Part shown: in pieces, positions 60,657-64,000 of the stretch
Layout: the number at the start of each line of letters is the position of its first letter
Numbering within the stretch: the first letter of the stretch is position 1
NCBI RefSeq assembly: GCF_017916325.1
Contig: NC_090167.1
Coordinates: 166,501 to 230,500 of the forward strand
DNA from: Leishmania martiniquensis
Taxonomy: Eukaryota; Euglenozoa; Kinetoplastea; Trypanosomatida; Trypanosomatidae
Length of the DNA: 64,000 bases
Direction: 5' to 3'
Translations under genes and position numbers: made by a program
The notes under the pieces: model-generated
Databases searched by the model: none
Told to the model about the DNA's origin: nothing
The model's input: the letters and a program-made list of their open reading frames with translations, nothing else

Positions 60657-61271
60657 GCTGCCTCGCCCCCGATGTAGATGCGCGGCTCGACGCGTGGCAT
60701 CTCAGAGGCGCTGTACCCTGCCCTGCGGGAAGGCCAAGCGGCCCTCTCTACACCCCGTCAAGGACCTATGCGCCCCTCGTGGCTGCAGGGCGAAGTGGCG
60801 GCGGCGCAGCGGAGGGGGGCGGGCAGAGCGATGTATTGCCTACGTGTGTCGGCGGCCAGGTGGCGCGCCGGGGTCGCGCTGAGGCGGCTTGCCATGGCGC
60901 AGCCGGTTGCACCGTTTATGTGGTGGGCGAAGGGTCGGGGTGACCGGGGCGTGTCTCGCTGGGCGCCGGCACGGCCACTGGCGCTTCGGGCCTGACCGAC
61001 GCCCCGGGGATACGGCACCAGGCGGCTGCCGGCATCATGGGGGCGCCTGTGCGGGCGGGCGGCCTGGGGCGCGGGGGCGCGTAGGCGGTGTGCAGGGCAG
61101 GGGCCGTGCTCAGGCGACTGGGTGTCGGCGCGCTGCTGTGACGCGTGCCTGGCGCTGCTGCGCGCGAGGTGGGATGACCGAGTGCCGTGCCGGGTGGAGC
61201 GAAGGCTGGCTCGTTTGTGTGTGTGTGTGTGCGTGCTGTGCCGCAGTGTATGGCTTCACACGCAAAAGCAA
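60657..61271 (+). mobile_element. Family A dispersed repeat, full copy A3 (SIDER-like retroposon)
   Basis: A 615-bp GC-rich element matching copy A1 (7759-8373, reverse strand) with exactly equal length. I found only about three base differences by eye, for example CTGCGGGAAGG versus CTGCGCGAAGG. It starts GCTGCCTCGCCCCCGATGTA and ends CACGCAAAAGCAA, with a (GT)n run at 61217-61231. It is in the sense orientation of the plus-strand unit, between AMMECR1 and the phosphatase gene. An ATG at 60889 inside it is in frame with the downstream phosphatase. Confidence 0.6.
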
Positions 61272-61653
61272 GATGAGTTGCTGTACCTCGTCGCCTTGTC
61301 TCTGCCAATGTCTCGCGCGTGTTGTGGCCATTGGAGAAGCCGCCGTGCGTCCTTTCTTCGCCCCTTTTCTCACTCCTCAACGCCTTCTTCTGCCTCTCTC
61401 TCCCACAAATAAACCTTTGCCGAGTGGCGCTCCATTCCGCAGCTCACACTGCGTTTCACCGTTTCATTGCTCTCATTCATGCTTGTGGCCTCGCGCACCT
61501 GTCTATGAGTTGTGCGTGTTGATGTGCGCAGGAAGAGAGGTAAATTGCACGTTAGTGAGCCCCTTCGCCTGCATACACTTGATAAGCGGACTGCAGCTTC
61601 GAGATCTCGCAACCGGAACTGGTAACAGCTTAGGCTCGAATGTGGCAGGCTGG
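61272..61653. other. 5' flank of the phosphatase gene
   Basis: Pyrimidine-rich DNA at 61355-61410 (CTTTCTTCGCCCCTTTTCTC and on) is the probable polypyrimidine tract. Several AG acceptors follow (61422, 61442, 61530). Which is used decides whether translation starts at 61522 or 61654. Confidence 0.45.
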
Positions 61654-63459
61654 ATGCTCGCAGACGTGACAGACACCTATGGACGTCCTCCACCGGAGCG
61701 TGGCGAGCGAGGGGACGGTGGCACCAAGCACCGTAAGAAGAACCACCGAACAAAGCTGAAGCGTGTCGACGAGTCGGAGCAGGATGCCTGGCTCGATCGA
61801 GCTCGTCAAGGACTGCACTGCTCGCTCTTTTGCGGTGGTACCAAGTGCCGCCTGGAGAGCTGGGAGGCCATGAAGGAAGAGGAGCAGCGCGCTGCTGCCA
61901 TCGAGGGTCTGCAGTCGAACTGGGTCGGTAACGACGTAATCGCGAGCCAGCGACCATCAACGTCGCTTTTTCTCAAGTACCCCATCATAGCTCAGTTTCA
62001 TGCGAAACATGTGACGGGGGTGCTCAACCTCCAGGAGAAAGGCGAGCATGCCAACTGCGGCCCCGACGGCATCTACGAGAGCAGCGGCTACAGCTACAAC
62101 GGGGCAGAAGATCTGATGCCGCACGGCATCGCGTACTACGAGTTTCCGTGGCCAGACATGACGGCCCCGCAGCAGGATATTGTATTGCGCAGTGTGCAAG
62201 TCATGGACTACCACATCAAGCAGAAGGGTAAGGTCCTTGTGCACTGCCATGCTGGGCTCGGTCGCACCGGGCTCATGATTGCGTGCTACTATGTGTACAG
62301 TCAGCACATCCCGTCCCGCGAAGCAATCGCGCTGGTGCGCAAGTGTCGTCCTGGCGCTATTCAGACGAATCGCCAGGCACAGTTCATTGCAGACTTCGAG
62401 AAGCATCTGTGGCGACTGTCACAGGCGTTCCGGGTTGAAATATCGGATGCTCTCATTGACCTTAACCTCTTCATTCAGAGGCAGCGCCTTGTCCTGCACG
62501 GCGAGCAGGCGGATCTGTACAAAAGCGTACCGCTCTTCCTCCACACCATCTTGTGCCGTCTGCTCAACCTTACGAAGGCCGACCCAGAGGCAGCGCGCCG
62601 GGCATTGCAGTCTCTTGGCCCTAGCGCTGCACCATCGGAGGCGACGCTGTCAGCGTGCCGCATTGCCATCAACCGCCGCCGGTTCCGCGTGCAGAGTGTG
62701 CGTGATGTGTCCATCCTGAGTTTCCTCGTCTGCGACTGGTTCCGCAGCACATCGTCTCCGGCACTGACGGAGGAGAACTGCGATCAGATCGTGGAGAGCA
62801 AGCGGAAGTTCTTCTCGAACCGGGAGGGCCTGCCGCTGGAGATTCGTCAAATCTTGTCGAAGCCGACGCGCCACACGCTGGGAATGGTGATTTCGGCGTT
62901 CTTTACCATCTCAAGGCAAGCGAGCGTTAGTCTGAGGAACTACGCCTTCCGCTGTCTCGTCGACTCCTTCAACCACGCCTTCAACCCCATCAAGGTGCGC
63001 CACAGTCCGCTGGAGCGCCAGCTCATACATGAGTTTTTCATCGAGTGGGGCAAGAGCGTGGGAGACATGTATTTCAACTACGACGCGGTACCCGCCGCGC
63101 ATCGCACCATCAAGCGGATTGCGCTGGCCTCCTCGATCGTGCTGGAGGCGACGAAGACGACGGATCCGCCGCGAAGGAAGCCGCTTGTTGCTGGGATTCT
63201 TCCCCTGCTTTCGGCCACGTCGGAGGTGCCTGGCACCCCAGCCAAGCGGAAAGGGTCCCAGGTCTCGCCGCGGGCCTTTTCTACACCAAGTCGCGCATCG
63301 CGTGTGTACAATGTGCACCCCCCCGCGCACACGGACTCGAAGAAAACAACCCGCCGCTGGCGGCAACATCTTCACCGCCACCACACAGAGAGCTCATTTG
63401 GCAGCAGCGAACAAAAACATCCGCCATCATCTCCGGCCAGCCCTGCGGCAGGGCGCTGA
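61654..63459 (+). CDS. PTPDC1: PTPDC1-type dual-specificity protein phosphatase
   Basis: A 601-residue protein. The domain order follows animal PTPDC1: FCGGTKCRLESWEAM at 59-73, EGLQSNWVGNDVIASQRPST at 84-103, VTGVLNLQEKGEHANCG at 120-136, the general-acid loop WPDMTAP with Asp168, then the active-site loop HCHAGLGRTG with Cys198 and Arg204. Hence the Cys-based phosphatase mechanism appears intact. A long C-terminal part with helical repeats and ISRQASVSLRNYAFRC-like segments extends to about 500, followed by a Ser/Pro/His-rich tail. PTPDC1 family members are linked to centrosome and cilium length in animals, which fits a flagellated cell; the role here is inferred. The start at 61654 (MLADVTDTYGRP) is preferred; 61522 is an in-frame alternative. 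Confidence 0.88.
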   Translation: MLADVTDTYGRPPPERGERGDGGTKHRKKNHRTKLKRVDESEQDAWLDRARQGLHCSLFCGGTKCRLESWEAMKEEEQRAAAIEGLQSNWVGNDVIASQRPSTSLFLKYPIIAQFHAKHVTGVLNLQEKGEHANCGPDGIYESSGYSYNGAEDLMPHGIAYYEFPWPDMTAPQQDIVLRSVQVMDYHIKQKGKVLVHCHAGLGRTGLMIACYYVYSQHIPSREAIALVRKCRPGAIQTNRQAQFIADFEKHLWRLSQAFRVEISDALIDLNLFIQRQRLVLHGEQADLYKSVPLFLHTILCRLLNLTKADPEAARRALQSLGPSAAPSEATLSACRIAINRRRFRVQSVRDVSILSFLVCDWFRSTSSPALTEENCDQIVESKRKFFSNREGLPLEIRQILSKPTRHTLGMVISAFFTISRQASVSLRNYAFRCLVDSFNHAFNPIKVRHSPLERQLIHEFFIEWGKSVGDMYFNYDAVPAAHRTIKRIALASSIVLEATKTTDPPRRKPLVAGILPLLSATSEVPGTPAKRKGSQVSPRAFSTPSRASRVYNVHPPAHTDSKKTTRRWRQHLHRHHTESSFGSSEQKHPPSSPASPAAGR

Positions 63460-64000
63460 TGCAGCGGCGCCCTTCGCCTTTTCTTGATCTGTGTGCGGGT
63501 GTGTTTTACCACGCCTCTCTCTTCTCCGGCTCCTTCCCCTGCATGTACCCCCCGCCCGCCTCCACCCTGTGACGCGCGCGCACATACACACAGACAGACA
63601 CACACACACACGCACACGCATGCACGAGTGAGGCATAGGCGTAGCAGCAACAGCAGAGCAGCACCGCTGCCGTTGTCTTGTCCACGTCGCTGGGTCCCCT
63701 CTCATCTGCCCTCCGCTCCTTCGGGTGAGTGCGTGCGTTCGAGCCTCGTTCCGCCTCTCTCTTTTCTTGCGTTGGGACGGCCAATGCGCGAAGTGCTCGA
63801 CGCTTTCTCTCTCTCTGTAGTGAGCCTTTCTTTCTTTGCTCAAACGCGTTCCCACCCTCTCCTCTGTCATCGCCACTGCCACTTTCTTTCATCTGCATCG
63901 CCCACTCGCCCTCAGCCCCACGGGGACTTCTTCCCCCCTTTTTCCGTTTCGGCTTCCATCTCTTTTTTTTTGGGTTCGTTTTGCTCTGCCCTCTGTCCTC
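63460..64000. other. Intergenic, right edge of the window
   Basis: Downstream flank of the phosphatase gene. It contains a CA-rich microsatellite at 63581-63620 and several CT-rich and T-rich runs (63756-63770, 63808-63822, 63961-63971). It is probably 3'UTR followed by splicing signals for a gene beyond the window. Confidence 0.5.

Noticed and set aside
1..64000. Bacterial-type features: operons with ribosome-binding sites, terminators, CRISPR, IS elements
   Set aside because: The gene content and intergenic signals are those of a kinetoplastid nuclear genome; no direct-repeat spacer array or transposase was found.

Overview
The window is nuclear DNA of a trypanosomatid protozoan, most likely Leishmania or a close relative. 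The evidence is a set of intronless, GC-rich genes in two long same-strand blocks, separated by pyrimidine-rich intergenic DNA with AG acceptors (trans-splicing signals) and (CA/GT)n tracts. The encoded proteins are eukaryotic, and many are of recognisable kinetoplastid type. From memory, Ros3/CDC50, profilin and ribosomal protein S2 lie close together on Leishmania chromosome 32, which would fit; this was not checked.

Layout. From 1 to about 22.8 kb every gene is on the minus strand: a TPR protein, a kinesin-like/MORN fusion, RPL17, a mitochondrial DUF1279 protein with a WW-like segment, RPS2, an aldo-keto reductase of the prostaglandin F synthase type, a leucine-rich-repeat protein, an Rtf2 family protein, a small unknown protein and a kinetoplastid-specific coiled-coil protein. 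From about 24.7 kb to the end every gene is on the plus strand: a Rab4-like GTPase, an EF-hand-like protein, a CDC50/Ros3 flippase subunit, profilin, a Cys-rich miniprotein, a basic probably mitochondrial protein, a TauE/SafE-type membrane protein, a CX9C protein, a membrane RING protein, a ROK1/DDX52 helicase, an unknown acidic protein, a J-domain protein, a large helical protein, a Seh1-like WD40 protein, an RGG protein with four C-x2-H/C-x5-C fingers, an AMMECR1 protein and a PTPDC1-type phosphatase. The 1.9 kb gap between the blocks is a divergent strand-switch region, in Leishmania normally the place where RNA polymerase II starts both polycistronic units. The DNA from about 19.6 to 29 kb looks noticeably more AT-rich than the rest.

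Dispersed repeats. Two GC-rich families are spread between genes. Family A has two 615-bp copies (7759-8373 and 60657-61271), nearly identical, plus a 489-bp truncated copy inside the strand-switch region. Family B has two 648-bp copies (18883-19530 and 37871-38518) with no difference found in the parts compared, plus a 199-bp fragment at 12672-12870. Every copy has the same orientation relative to local transcription. Size, position and a stretch resembling the ingi/L1Tc 5' signature suggest SIDER-type retroposons, but the near identity is unexpected for elements named as degenerate. A decayed reverse-transcriptase-like remnant may lie antisense at about 36.3-36.95 kb.

No tRNA, rRNA, CRISPR or bacterial-type feature was found. 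The genes are mostly housekeeping (translation, rRNA processing, trafficking, lipid flipping, actin, mitochondrial and cilium-linked functions). As usual in trypanosomatids, neighbours are co-transcribed without forming functional operons, so regulation is expected through untranslated regions, which is where the repeats sit.
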